From the NCBI RefSeq assembly GCF_900155865.1, contig NZ_LT707006.1:2830577-2894576 (forward strand): 64,000 bases of DNA, written 5' to 3'. A program made the position numbers and the translations under genes. This DNA comes from Bacteroides bouchesdurhonensis. Lineage in GTDB: Bacteria > Bacteroidota > Bacteroidia > Bacteroidales > Bacteroidaceae. Numbering within the stretch: position 1 is the first letter of the stretch; every line of letters starts with the position of its first letter. Shown piece after piece: positions 15,680 to 24,313 of the stretch. Below the pieces are notes generated by a model, which was given only the letters and a program-made list of their open reading frames with translations, searched no databases and was not told where the DNA came from.

Positions 15680-16909
15680 TTACATATTTAAATAAGAATC
15701 TTTGAATCCCAGAAAATAGAGTACTCCATCCAATCCAATAGTATTGATCGATTGTTTCGCATTCGCTACAACTTTCGGCTTTGCATGGAAAGCAATACCC
15801 AGTCCGGCAACTCCTAACATAGGAAGATCATTTGCTCCATCGCCAACAGCTATTGTTTGAGCTATATCCACTTTCTCCACTTGAGCTATTAGGCGAAGAA
15901 GTTCTGCTTTTCTTTTGCCATCAACGACGTCTCCTAAATAACGTCCAGTCAGCTTACCGTCTATTATTTCCAATTCATTCGCATATACATAGTCAATGCC
16001 GTATTTCTTTTGTAAATACTGTCCGAAATAAGTAAAACCTCCTGAAAGAATAGCAATTTTATACCCATATTTTTTCAAAACATACATCAATCGATCCACT
16101 CCTTCGGTGATCGGCAGACTTTCAGCGATCTCTTCCATTACAGACTCATCCAACCCTTTTAAAAGAGCTACACGACGTGTGAAACTTTCTGTGAAATCTA
16201 TTTCTCCACGCATGGCACTTTCAGTGATTGTTTTTACTTCTTCACCTACTCCTGCACGTATAGCCAATTCATCAATAACTTCTGTTTCGATCAATGTAGA
16301 ATCCATATCAAAACAAATCAGACGACGCATGCGACGATACATATTGTCTTGTTGGAAAGAAAAGTCCATTTCTAGCTCACTAGCAAGCTGCATCAATCGC
16401 TCTTGCATAGCAATCCGATCTTTCGGAGTTCCTCGTACTGAGAATTCTATGCAGGCGCGGGTAGGGGTATCAGTCTTACCTTCGTCCAAAGGGATACGTC
16501 CTGTTAAACGTTTGATCGCATCTATATTCAAACCTTGCTCTGCTAAGACACTAGTTGCAGCAGATATTTGTCGTGCAGATAGTTTACGTCCTAATACAGT
16601 CAGTATATATCGGTTTTTACCTTGCATTCCTACCCAATTCTCATACTGTTCTGTAGTGATAGGCTCAAATCGGATGCTTACTCCTAATGATGAAGCTTTG
16701 AACAATAATTCCTTCATAATGAATCCAGAATGTTGTTCTTCACTTTTGAAAAGGATTCCCAATGATAAGGTGTTATGAATATCTGCTTGACCGATGTCAA
16801 GGATTGTAGCGTCATATTTAGCCAGAATTTCGGTTACAGAAGCTGTCAGCCCGGGACGGTCTTCACCGGTAACCCTAATCAAAATTAATTCAGTATTTGA
16901 TGGTTGCAT
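15680..16909 (-). CDS. serB: Phosphoserine phosphatase
   Basis: 409 residues from ATG 16909. The frame is open eight codons further, but the minus-strand -7 box TACTTTTG (16938-16931) overlaps that earlier ATG, so the inner start is right. The N-terminal half has two ACT-like domains (RVTGEDRPGLTASV). The HAD phosphatase domain follows: CFDMDSTLIETEVID (nucleophile Asp in DxDST), AILSGGF, and VGDGANDLPML. It makes L-serine from phosphoserine. The ACT region may sense an amino acid. Confidence 0.93.
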   Translation of the reverse strand: MQPSNTELILIRVTGEDRPGLTASVTEILAKYDATILDIGQADIHNTLSLGILFKSEEQHSGFIMKELLFKASSLGVSIRFEPITTEQYENWVGMQGKNRYILTVLGRKLSARQISAATSVLAEQGLNIDAIKRLTGRIPLDEGKTDTPTRACIEFSVRGTPKDRIAMQERLMQLASELEMDFSFQQDNMYRRMRRLICFDMDSTLIETEVIDELAIRAGVGEEVKTITESAMRGEIDFTESFTRRVALLKGLDESVMEEIAESLPITEGVDRLMYVLKKYGYKIAILSGGFTYFGQYLQKKYGIDYVYANELEIIDGKLTGRYLGDVVDGKRKAELLRLIAQVEKVDIAQTIAVGDGANDLPMLGVAGLGIAFHAKPKVVANAKQSINTIGLDGVLYFLGFKDSYLNM

Positions 16910-16930
16910 AAGAAGTTGACTTTTATCGTG

Positions 16931-16938
16931 CAAAAGTA
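16931..16938 (-). promoter_or_regulatory. -7 box for serB
   Basis: Minus strand TACTTTTG, 22 bp upstream of ATG 16909. It overlaps the alternative ATG at 16933 and so decides the start. Confidence 0.65.
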
Positions 16939-17010
16939 GAGAAAAAAGTTTGTTTTTATGCTAAATAACATAAAAAGTTAGGTCTATAAAGCAAGAAATC
17001 AACTTGTTTT

Positions 17011-17043
17011 CTTGGAAGTTAATTTAATAATTACTTACCTTTG
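17011..17043 (+). promoter_or_regulatory. Promoter of the thioredoxin-fold gene and its leader
   Basis: CTTG (17011-17014), 21-bp spacer, TACCTTTG (17036-17043), a good -33/-7 pair. It implies a 5' leader of about 125 nt before ATG 17176. Confidence 0.65.
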
Positions 17044-17049
17044 CACCCG

Positions 17050-17160
17050 GTTTCAAAAATAAAGGCACTGATAATCAGCGGATTCCTCTTCGCCTGATGC
17101 CTGGAAAGATGATGTTTCGGGAAGAAACCACTGTTTGAGGACAGTCCCGGATAGTATTAA
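17050..17160 (+). ncRNA. Structured 5' leader of unknown class
   Basis: The leader can fold into consecutive helices. GGC and ATCAG (with a bulge) pair with CTGAT and GCC around 17064-17111. GTTTC/GAAAC closes a small loop near 17120. CTGT/ACAG and an outer GGGA/TCCC pairing lie near 17126-17155. It is markedly GC-richer than nearby spacers and follows a clear promoter. It does not match the consensus of SAM, TPP, cobalamin, FMN or other riboswitches I know, nor 6S, SRP or RNase P RNA. It could be a cis-regulatory leader or an independent small RNA. No terminator precedes the gene. Confidence 0.45.
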
Positions 17161-17175
17161 CCAAAACCGACTTAC

Positions 17176-17679
17176 ATGAGACATGTAAAATGGATTTTTG
17201 TTGTATTACTGATTTGTTCTTTGACTGCTTTCGTTGAGAAAGACAAACCTACCGGAGGTTTGAGTGCGGGTGACGTAGCCCCTGATTTTAAAATCGAATC
17301 TACGTCAGAAAAGCAACCTTTATTTAAGCTAGCTGATATGAAAGGTAGATATGTGTTGCTTAGTTTTTGGGCAAGTTATGATGCGCAATCCCGGATGCGG
17401 AACGTGAGTTTGAGCAATGTGCTTCGTTCTTCCCATAATGTGGAAATGGTTTCTGTTTCGTTTGACGAGTATAAGTCAATCTATGAGGAAACTATTCGTA
17501 AGGATCAAATAGTTACGCCCACTTGTTTTGTAGAAACAGAAGGCGAAGGTTCCGGATTATTTAAGAAGTACCGTTTGAATCGGGGATTCACTAACTATTT
17601 ATTGGATGGAAATGGTGTGATTATTGCCAAAAACATCTCTGCTGCAGATCTTTCTGCTTATGTAAAAAAGATTGGCTAA
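17176..17679 (+). CDS. TlpA/AhpC-like thioredoxin-fold protein lacking the CxxC motif
   Basis: 167 residues. An N-terminal signal or anchor (KWIFVVLLICSLTAF) directs it to the envelope. The thioredoxin-like domain is recognisable from GDVAPDFKIES (residues about 33-43) through YVLLSFWASYDAQSRMR to NRGFTNYLLDGNGVIIAK. At the redox position, where FWASWCGPCR is expected, it has FWASYDAQSR, so both active-site cysteines are gone. It cannot be a normal disulfide reductase. A binding or structural role is an inference. It follows the structured leader. Confidence 0.8.
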   Translation: MRHVKWIFVVLLICSLTAFVEKDKPTGGLSAGDVAPDFKIESTSEKQPLFKLADMKGRYVLLSFWASYDAQSRMRNVSLSNVLRSSHNVEMVSVSFDEYKSIYEETIRKDQIVTPTCFVETEGEGSGLFKKYRLNRGFTNYLLDGNGVIIAKNISAADLSAYVKKIG

Positions 17680-17773
17680 CAATCTTTTGATGTGAGGAGA
17701 AAGTAGAATTTTCCAGATCGTCTTTCGGCGAGATGATGGAGAATAGACAAAAGAGGAAATGAATACAACAAAA

Positions 17774-17817
17774 AAGTTCCGCCTGTTCTTGCTGACTGCA
17801 ATGAATAGGCGGAACTT
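17774..17817 (-). terminator. Terminator shared by the thioredoxin-fold and LptF/G genes
   Basis: Perfect 11-bp stem AAGTTCCGCCT (17774-17784) / AGGCGGAACTT (17807-17817), with T-rich sequence on both strands outside the stem. It ends the minus-strand lon-tgt-lptG operon and probably the plus-strand gene. A second hairpin without a T-run (about 17712-17749) precedes it. Confidence 0.8.
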
Positions 17818-17844
17818 CTATTTTAGATTTATACTTTTATTGTT

Positions 17845-18942
17845 CTATTTTGGAGCTTTCCTATACAAGAAAAATGCTATACCTGCATAAAGAATATTTG
17901 GAATCCATACAGCAATAAAAGGAGGTACATTTCCATTAACAGCAAAAGTTGAAGTTACTGTCTGAAATAAGATATAAGAGAAACTTAGTCCTAGCCCAAT
18001 ACCTAAATGAAGCCCCATACCGCCTTTGGTTTTTCGAGAAGAAAGAGAAACACCAATGATTGTTAGAATGAAAGATGCAAATGACATTGCAATTCGTTTA
18101 TGATACTCAATCTCAAACTCTTTTATATTGGCGAATCCTCTTCGTTTTTGTTTATCAATGTATTCACTCAATTGAGGGCTGGTAAGCATTTCTTGCTGGT
18201 TCTTCATGATCAAAAAATCAGAAGGATCCATGTTAATGATAGAGTCTATCCGATCTCCCTTAGTGATTGTTTCTTTCAATCCATCCAGCTCTCGAATCAT
18301 ATAATCGTGAATAGTCCATTTATTAACGGTCGTTGTATCATATGTGATACGTCGTGCTGTCAGATGTGAAACTAATTTTTTATCAACAAATTTATCCAGT
18401 GAAAAACGATTACCGGTTTTTAGAGCATCATTATAGCTATTGATATAGGCAATCACCCCATCAGCTACTTCCAGCTGCACATTTTGTGCAGTATTCTTTT
18501 TTTTAGGTTTAATATATCTATCCTCGAAATTCAAACGTGTTACACTTCCCCTGGGAATAATATATGAACTCAACGTAAAAGTTATCATTGCAATAATAGC
18601 CGCAGAAATCATATATGGACGCATCATTCGCTTGAAACTCATGCCAGTAGAGAACATGGCAATAATTTCGGAATTCTCAGCCAATTTAGAAGTAAAGAAA
18701 ATAACAGCAATGAATACAAATAGTGGACTGAATAAGTTTGAAAAATAGGGGATAAAGTTCATGTAATACTCGACAATGATTTTATTCCATGGAGCCTCAT
18801 GTTCCATCAACTTATCCATTTTCTCATTAAAGTCAAATACTACTGCAATGGAAATAATTAATGCAATGGCAAATACGTATGTCCCCAAGAATTTCTTGAT
18901 GATATACCAGTCCAGCCGTTTTAAGAATCGATTGCTTTTCAT
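17845..18942 (-). CDS. LptF/LptG family permease
   Basis: 365 residues. Membrane segments are at about 18-38, 58-80, 98-120 and three near the C-terminus (275-360), flanking a periplasmic beta-jellyroll region (about 125-265). This is the layout of YjgP/YjgQ proteins. In the Lpt complex these subunits, with LptB, pull lipopolysaccharide out of the inner membrane. Starts include DWYIIKKFLGTYVFAIALII, typical of the family. It begins 3 bp after tgt. LptF and LptG cannot be told apart by eye. Confidence 0.88.
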   Translation of the reverse strand: MKSNRFLKRLDWYIIKKFLGTYVFAIALIISIAVVFDFNEKMDKLMEHEAPWNKIIVEYYMNFIPYFSNLFSPLFVFIAVIFFTSKLAENSEIIAMFSTGMSFKRMMRPYMISAAIIAMITFTLSSYIIPRGSVTRLNFEDRYIKPKKKNTAQNVQLEVADGVIAYINSYNDALKTGNRFSLDKFVDKKLVSHLTARRITYDTTTVNKWTIHDYMIRELDGLKETITKGDRIDSIINMDPSDFLIMKNQQEMLTSPQLSEYIDKQKRRGFANIKEFEIEYHKRIAMSFASFILTIIGVSLSSRKTKGGMGLHLGIGLGLSFSYILFQTVTSTFAVNGNVPPFIAVWIPNILYAGIAFFLYRKAPK

Positions 18943-18945
18943 TTC

Positions 18946-20076
18946 TTATAATCTTGATGACACCTTTTTTACCATCATCGGTTTCCATGTAGAAAAATCT
19001 CCGGCAATGATATGCTTTCGTGCTTCTCCCACCAACCATAGATAGAATGCTAAATTGTGTATGGAAGCAATTTGCATTGCCAATAATTCTTGTGCATGGA
19101 ATAGATGACGCAAGTAGGCTTTGCTATATAATGTGTCTACAATGGAGGCTCCGTCAATCTCAATAGGAGAGAAGTCTGTTTCCCACTTCTTGTTTCGCAT
19201 ATTGATGATACCGTCTTTGGTAAATAACATACCGTTTCTTCCGTTTCGGGTAGGCATAACACAATCAAACATATCCACGCCACGTTCGATTCCTTCAAGT
19301 ATATTAACAGGGGTACCAACACCCATCAGATAACGAGGTTTGTCTTTAGGAAGAATCTCATTAACAATCTCGATCATTTCATACATCTTATCTACAGGTT
19401 CGCCAACCGCCAGCCCTCCAATAGCATTACCGTCGGCATTCTTAGAGGCAATGAATTCTGCAGATTGTTTACGCAAGTCCGGGTATACACATCCTTGTAC
19501 AATAGGAAAAAGTGATTGTTTATATCCGTATTTAGGTTCTGTCTCGTTAAAACGCTGGATACAACGGTCAAGCCATCTATGAGTTAATCCCAATGATTTC
19601 TTGGCATAATCATAATCGGAATCTCCCGGAGGACATTCGTCAAAAGCCATCATGATATCGGCACCAATCGTACGTTCAATATCCATTACTTTTTCAGGAG
19701 TGAAGATGTGCTTACTTCCATCGATATGTGAACGAAACTCTGCACCTTCTTCTCTAAGTTTGCGAATACCGGCTAAAGAAAATACTTGAAATCCACCACT
19801 ATCGGTCAGCATTGGACGATCAAAGCCATTAAAACGGTGTAATCCACCAGCTTTTTCAATAACGTCTAATCCCGGACGCAAATATAAATGATAGGTATTC
19901 CCTAAAATAATTTGTGCCTGAATATCTTCCTTTAATTCTGTCAGATGTACTCCTTTTACTGTGCCTAAAGTACCTACAGGCATAAAGATAGGCGTTTGTA
20001 TTTGCCCGTGGTCTGTTGTTATCAGACCGGTACGGGCATTACTTTTAGTGTCTGTATATTGTAACTCAAATGTCAT
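18946..20076 (-). CDS. tgt: Queuine tRNA-ribosyltransferase
   Basis: 376 residues. It exchanges guanine 34 of GUN-anticodon tRNAs for a queuosine precursor. TIM-barrel motifs are clear: MPVGTLGTVKGV, LTDSGGFQVFSL, AIGGLAVGEP, and FDCVMPTRNGRNGML with the nucleophile Asp. The C-terminal zinc site, normally CxCxxC, is replaced here: between TDFSPIE and YSKAYLRHL there is no cysteine, only DGASIVDTL. The His of SIHNLAFY remains. The gene overlaps lon by 4 bp, so it is translationally coupled. Confidence 0.92.
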   Translation of the reverse strand: MTFELQYTDTKSNARTGLITTDHGQIQTPIFMPVGTLGTVKGVHLTELKEDIQAQIILGNTYHLYLRPGLDVIEKAGGLHRFNGFDRPMLTDSGGFQVFSLAGIRKLREEGAEFRSHIDGSKHIFTPEKVMDIERTIGADIMMAFDECPPGDSDYDYAKKSLGLTHRWLDRCIQRFNETEPKYGYKQSLFPIVQGCVYPDLRKQSAEFIASKNADGNAIGGLAVGEPVDKMYEMIEIVNEILPKDKPRYLMGVGTPVNILEGIERGVDMFDCVMPTRNGRNGMLFTKDGIINMRNKKWETDFSPIEIDGASIVDTLYSKAYLRHLFHAQELLAMQIASIHNLAFYLWLVGEARKHIIAGDFSTWKPMMVKKVSSRL

Positions 20077-22541
20077 TCCTGGCTGGGTTTCTTTACAGAT
20101 AAATCAATAGCGTCAGAAACTTTCTCATCAGTTAATGCAATGGCAAAAACTTCTCTTATATCGTTTACATAGTGGAAAGTGAGTCCTTTCAAATAAATAT
20201 CCTGAATCTCGTCAATGTTCTTTTTATTTTCGGAACTCATGATAATCTCTTTAATTCCGGCACGTTTGGCTGCTAATATTTTTTCTTTGATACCTCCTAC
20301 AGGAAGCACTTTACCACGAAGAGTAATTTCTCCGGTCATAGCAATGTTGGCTTTCACTTTACGTTGTGTTAAAGCAGAAGCTAATGATGTAGCCATCGTT
20401 ATGCCGGCTGAAGGACCATCTTTAGGGATTGCTCCTTCGGGCACATGAATATGAATATTCCAATTCTCAAAAATATCTTCTTCTAAATTAAGTATAGAAG
20501 CATGAGCTTTGATGTATTCAAGTGCCAACATGGCAGATTCTTTCATCACATCTCCAAGGTTACCGGTTAATGTAAGACGTCCGCCTTTACCTCGGCTTAA
20601 GCTGGTTTCAACAAAGAGAATTTCACCGCCAACTGCTGTCCATGCCAATCCTGTGACAACACCTGCATAATCGTTTCCTTGATATTTATCACGTGTATAT
20701 TCCGGTGCACCCAAAAAATCATAAAGATCTGATGGCTTAATCTCTTTCTTGGCAAAGTAGCCATCCGTTGCATATTGGCGTGCTGATTTACGAAGGATCT
20801 TACCTATCTTTTTCTCTAATTCACGTACGCCGCTTTCACGAGTATAAGATTCGATGATAGCTTCCAACGTTTCTTTAGGGAATTTAATATCTGTCTTATT
20901 CAGCCCATTTGCTTCCAATTCCTTTGGGAGTAAATGTTTACGAGCAATCTCTATTTTCTCTTCTGTGATATATCCGCTGACTTCTATTAATTCCATGCGA
21001 TCGAGCAATGGACCAGGGATTGTATTTAGATTGTTAGCAGTGGCAATAAACAATACTTTGGATAAATCATAGTCTACATCCAAAAAATTATCATGGAAAG
21101 ACGTATTCTGTTCAGGATCGAGTACTTCCAATAATGCAGAAGACGGATCACCTTGACGATCAGCACTAACCTTATCAATTTCATCAAGAATAAATACAGG
21201 ATTAGATGCGCCTGCTTTGATCAAGCTTTTTATAATACGTCCAGGCATTGCACCTATATATGTTTTACGGTGACCACGTATTTCTGCTTCATCGTGTACA
21301 CCACCTAAAGACATACGTACATATTTTCGTTTCAATGCAGAAGCAATAGATTTACCCAGCGATGTTTTTCCAACTCCCGGAGGGCCATACAAACAAATAA
21401 TCGGTGATTTCATGTCACCTTTGAGTTTCAGTACTGCCAAATGTTCCAAAATGCGTTCTTTTACTTTCTCTAGTCCGTAATGATCCTTATTCAACGTCTT
21501 TTCTGCATTCTTCAGATTCAGATTATCAGTTGTATAAGTTCCCCATGGAAGGTTCAGCATTGTTTGCAGATAGTTCAGTTGTACACTAAAATCTGGTGAT
21601 TGTGGATGAGTGCGTTCCAATTTAGCCAACTCTTTCATGAAAGTTTCCCTGACCTCAGCATTCCAACGCATCCTTTCTGCTTTCTGACGCATTTCTTCAA
21701 TTTCCTGCTCTTGACCGCCACCACCTAATTCGTCTTGAATCGTCTTAATCTGTTGCTGTAAGAAATATTCTCTTTGCTGTTGATCGATGTCTTCACGAGC
21801 ACGCATCTGGATAGATGCTTTGATTTCTGCTAACTGAACTTCACGGTTCAGAATCTCCAAAAGATGATATGTACGTTCTCTTAAAGAATTGATAGCTAAT
21901 AAATCCATCTTCTCGTCCTTTTTAAAGGGGAGATTGGAACAGATGAAATTAACTAAAAACATCGAATTACTGATATTCTTAATGGCAAATGTAGAATCCT
22001 GATGCATTATATCCGATGATTTGATGTAACGCATTGTCAGGTCTTTACACGTTTCTACCAAAGCTTGGAACTCTTTATCATCTTTATTGGGTATTTCTTC
22101 ATTTAGAAGCTCTATTTCTCCCTTTAAATAAGGATGGATTTCTATGATGTCTTTCAGTTGCATACGTTTCATTCCTTGTAGAATGACGGTGGTCGTTTGA
22201 TCCGGCATCTCAAGTACACGTACAATTCGCCCTACAGTGCCAATAGTATGTAAATCTTCTAACTTAGGATCTTCTATCTGAGCAGATCTTTGGCATACAA
22301 CTGCAATATCTTTATTTTTCTTCTCGGCATCACGAACCAGTTTTAATGATGTTTTCCGTCCAACAGTTATCGGTAGAAATACTCCAGGAAACAACACCAT
22401 ATTACGAAGGGGGAGGACCGGAAGAATTTCACCTGATTTTACATTCACATCAAACGCATGTTCGTCGTTTCCATCATAGTCTGTGATAAGTGAGAAGTTG
22501 TTATCACTTACATCTTCCAATAAATATTTATCTTTCATCAT
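20073..22541 (-). CDS. lon: ATP-dependent protease La (Lon)
   Basis: 822 residues, full length. An N-terminal substrate-binding LON domain ([15 protein letters not shown]) and a coiled coil ([19 protein letters not shown]) precede an AAA+ module. That module has Walker [14 protein letters not shown] and Walker [10 protein letters not shown]. The protease domain follows, with Ser711 in PKDGPSAG and the partner Lys in GGIKEKIL. It degrades misfolded and regulatory proteins in the cytoplasm. It is first gene of the lon-tgt-lptF/G operon, behind its own promoter box. Confidence 0.97.
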   Translation of the reverse strand: MMKDKYLLEDVSDNNFSLITDYDGNDEHAFDVNVKSGEILPVLPLRNMVLFPGVFLPITVGRKTSLKLVRDAEKKNKDIAVVCQRSAQIEDPKLEDLHTIGTVGRIVRVLEMPDQTTTVILQGMKRMQLKDIIEIHPYLKGEIELLNEEIPNKDDKEFQALVETCKDLTMRYIKSSDIMHQDSTFAIKNISNSMFLVNFICSNLPFKKDEKMDLLAINSLRERTYHLLEILNREVQLAEIKASIQMRAREDIDQQQREYFLQQQIKTIQDELGGGGQEQEIEEMRQKAERMRWNAEVRETFMKELAKLERTHPQSPDFSVQLNYLQTMLNLPWGTYTTDNLNLKNAEKTLNKDHYGLEKVKERILEHLAVLKLKGDMKSPIICLYGPPGVGKTSLGKSIASALKRKYVRMSLGGVHDEAEIRGHRKTYIGAMPGRIIKSLIKAGASNPVFILDEIDKVSADRQGDPSSALLEVLDPEQNTSFHDNFLDVDYDLSKVLFIATANNLNTIPGPLLDRMELIEVSGYITEEKIEIARKHLLPKELEANGLNKTDIKFPKETLEAIIESYTRESGVRELEKKIGKILRKSARQYATDGYFAKKEIKPSDLYDFLGAPEYTRDKYQGNDYAGVVTGLAWTAVGGEILFVETSLSRGKGGRLTLTGNLGDVMKESAMLALEYIKAHASILNLEEDIFENWNIHIHVPEGAIPKDGPSAGITMATSLASALTQRKVKANIAMTGEITLRGKVLPVGGIKEKILAAKRAGIKEIIMSSENKKNIDEIQDIYLKGLTFHYVNDIREVFAIALTDEKVSDAIDLSVKKPSQE

Positions 22542-22589
22542 TTCGTTTTAATTTAGTTTATGTCATAACTGATATGCATAAATCGTTTG

Positions 22590-22597
22590 CAAAGTTA
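22590..22597 (-). promoter_or_regulatory. -7 box for lon
   Basis: Minus strand TAACTTTG, matching TAnnTTTG, 49 bp upstream of the lon ATG. No heat-shock element such as CIRCE is visible. Confidence 0.55.
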
Positions 22598-22752
22598 ATT
22601 GATTCTCTCTAATAATAAAGCGCATGTAGGATAAAAACACAAAAACAATGCCAAAATTTCAAAGGGCAAAGGATATATTCCATAATAATTATTTATTTTT
22701 GGCGGTTTTCAGTAAAATATGAATAAGAAACAGGTTTAGAATAGAGAGAATT

Positions 22753-23466
22753 ATGTCGAATCCTTATTTTCAATTTAAACAGTTTGTCGTATGGCATGAC
22801 AAATGTGCCATGAAAGTTGGTACTGATGGAGTATTATTAGGTGCTTGGACCTCTATTCAAGGAGCTCATCGAATTTTAGATATTGGAACAGGTACGGGAT
22901 TGGTTGCATTGATGTTAGCTCAACGCAGTTTGTCAGACTCCTATATTGTTGCACTTGAGATTGATGTAGCTGCCGCTGAACAAGCAAAAGAAAACGTGTC
23001 TCGTTCTCCTTGGAAAAATCGAATAGAGGTTTTACAAACTGATTTTATATTTTATCATTCTGCTGAAAAATTTGATGTTATTGTTTCTAATCCTCCTTAT
23101 TTTGTCGATTCTTTAGCTTGCTCAGATCAACAACGAAATACAGCACGACATAATAACTCATTGACTTATGAAACATTATTTAAAGGGGTGTCAGAGCTAC
23201 TTGCAAAAGAAGGAAGGTTTACGATTGTTATTCCTTCAGATGTTGTGGACAGAGTGAAATTGATTGCCATTAATTATGGAATATATGCTTTCGAACAATT
23301 GAATGTGATAACAAAACCTGGGGGAACTCCTAAACGGACATTGATTTGTTTTTCATTCAAGAAACAAGTATGTTTGATTGAAGAGCTTTTGACGGAAGTG
23401 TCCAGGCATCAATATAGTGAAGAATATATTGCTTTGACGAGAGAGTATTATTTAAATATGAAATAA
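22753..23466 (+). CDS. trmN6: tRNA1(Val) (adenine-37-N6)-methyltransferase
   Basis: 237 residues. This is a Rossmann methyltransferase of the YfiC/TrmN6 type. The N-terminus FKQFVVWHDKCAMKVGTDGVLLGAW is family-specific. The SAM motif is LDIGTGTGLVALMLAQR (about residues 40-56), and the adenine-N6 catalytic motif is SNPPYF (about 114-119). It modifies A37 next to the anticodon of tRNA-Val. It is a single gene with a strong terminator that reaches into its stop codon. Confidence 0.9.
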   Translation: MSNPYFQFKQFVVWHDKCAMKVGTDGVLLGAWTSIQGAHRILDIGTGTGLVALMLAQRSLSDSYIVALEIDVAAAEQAKENVSRSPWKNRIEVLQTDFIFYHSAEKFDVIVSNPPYFVDSLACSDQQRNTARHNNSLTYETLFKGVSELLAKEGRFTIVIPSDVVDRVKLIAINYGIYAFEQLNVITKPGGTPKRTLICFSFKKQVCLIEELLTEVSRHQYSEEYIALTREYYLNMK

Positions 23467-23513
23467 AATAAGACCTTTATAATAGCTTAAAGCAAATATA
23501 AAGGTCTTATTTT
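23465..23513 (+). terminator. Long terminator after trmN6
   Basis: Perfect 17-bp stem AAAATAAGACCTTTATA (23465-23481) / TATAAAGGTCTTATTTT (23497-23513). The stem starts within the last bases of the stop codon. It also separates trmN6 from the convergent tRNA-Pro genes. Confidence 0.85.
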
Positions 23514-23517
23514 ATCG

Positions 23518-23592
23518 TCGGGGTAGCGGGATTCGAACCCACGACCCCCTGCTCCCAAAGCAGGTGCGCTAACCGGACTGCGCTACACCCCG
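23518..23592 (-). tRNA. tRNA-Pro (anticodon TGG)
   Basis: 75 nt. Acceptor CGGGGTG/TACCCCG, D arm GCGC/GCGC, anticodon arm CCTGC/GCAGG with loop TTTGGGA, and T arm GTGGG/CCCGC with loop TTCGAAT. CCA is not encoded. Confidence 0.95.
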
Positions 23593-23627
23593 AAAAACTT
23601 TTAATCGAACTTCCTCTTTCTTTATCG

Positions 23628-23702
23628 TCGGGGTAGCGGGATTCGAACCCACGACCCCCTGCTCCCAAAGCAGGTGCGCTAACCGGACTGCGCTACACCC
23701 CG
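23628..23702 (-). tRNA. tRNA-Pro (anticodon TGG), second copy
   Basis: Identical to the copy at 23518-23592, lying 35 bp upstream in the same transcript. A minus-strand TATCTTTG box (23745-23738) is 36 bp upstream. Confidence 0.95.
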
Positions 23703-23737
23703 ATACTTTTATAAGGTTGTTCTTTTCAAAAGCGGTG

Positions 23738-23745
23738 CAAAGATA
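23738..23745 (-). promoter_or_regulatory. -7 box for the tRNA-Pro pair
   Basis: Minus strand TATCTTTG. No clear -33 TTTG at the usual distance. Confidence 0.5.
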
Positions 23746-24099
23746 GGGAGGATTTTTTAATTAACAATAGCAGAATGAAAGTTTTTTCTTTATTAATTTT
23801 CAAAAAGCTGAAATTCACTAGTTTGCAAACTAACTTTTTTTTGGCAGAGATCATAAATATCATAAGACGCCGCAGTTACATCTTTCTTTTCTGGGATTGA
23901 GTTTAACTAGACTGTATAATTGGGGGCTCAACAGAGAATACAAAAGAACCTCTTATTGTTAGTCAGATGTTTATTAGCGGACAAATATCAATAAATGTAT
24001 GAGAATTATGCTAAATAGCAAAAAATATCTTAAGATTCAATGAACTATTTTTCTTTATTTTCTGTTAGCAGAATAGAAACTTAAAAACAGAAATGTCAT
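23746..24099. other. Spacer between tRNA-Pro and the small ORF
   Basis: AT-rich and without a gene. It contains a perfect 14-bp palindrome TAGTTTGCAAACTA (23819-23832). No other element was recognised. Confidence 0.5.
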
Positions 24100-24288
24100 A
24101 TGGAAACAAAAAAATTAGAAGAAACGAAAGAAACGCCATTGTTGGAACAAAAAGGATATGAGCGAATCGTAAATGAAATAGCACCAGTACAACAAACAGA
24201 AGCTTACCGCCAACCAACTCAAAAGGTGGTGAAAGAAGCTGTGAAAGAATTAAATCCTGATTTGAACAGTTTAGGTAGTAGAGGGTGA
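24100..24288 (+). CDS. Small hydrophilic protein, hypothetical
   Basis: 62 residues, METKKLEETKETPLLEQ..., very rich in Glu, Lys, Gln and Thr and without hydrophobic segments, so probably soluble and partly disordered. The predicted helix in the second half (PTQKVVKEAVKELNPDL) could be amphipathic. I recognise no family. It is convergent with the sensor kinase gene, 25 bp from its stop. Coding is supported by amino-acid composition and clean boundaries only. The overlapping minus-strand frame is rich in Phe/Leu and looks like a shadow. Confidence 0.5.
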   Translation: METKKLEETKETPLLEQKGYERIVNEIAPVQQTEAYRQPTQKVVKEAVKELNPDLNSLGSRG

Positions 24289-24313
24289 TAATCATCCTCT
24301 GCTATAATAATCG

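Noticed and set aside
16107-16778. 223-codon plus-strand ORF within serB
   Set aside because: Serine/arginine-rich antisense shadow of a confidently identified gene with full HAD and ACT motifs.
17040-17160. RNase P, SRP or SAM/TPP/cobalamin riboswitch
   Set aside because: The GAGGACAGTCCCGG stretch slightly recalls RNase P region I, but the other conserved regions and the length are missing; no riboswitch core matches.
24065-24295. 76-codon ORF on the minus strand opposite the small gene at 24100
   Set aside because: Composition is dominated by Leu/Phe/Tyr runs typical of an antisense shadow; the plus-strand frame has protein-like charged composition.
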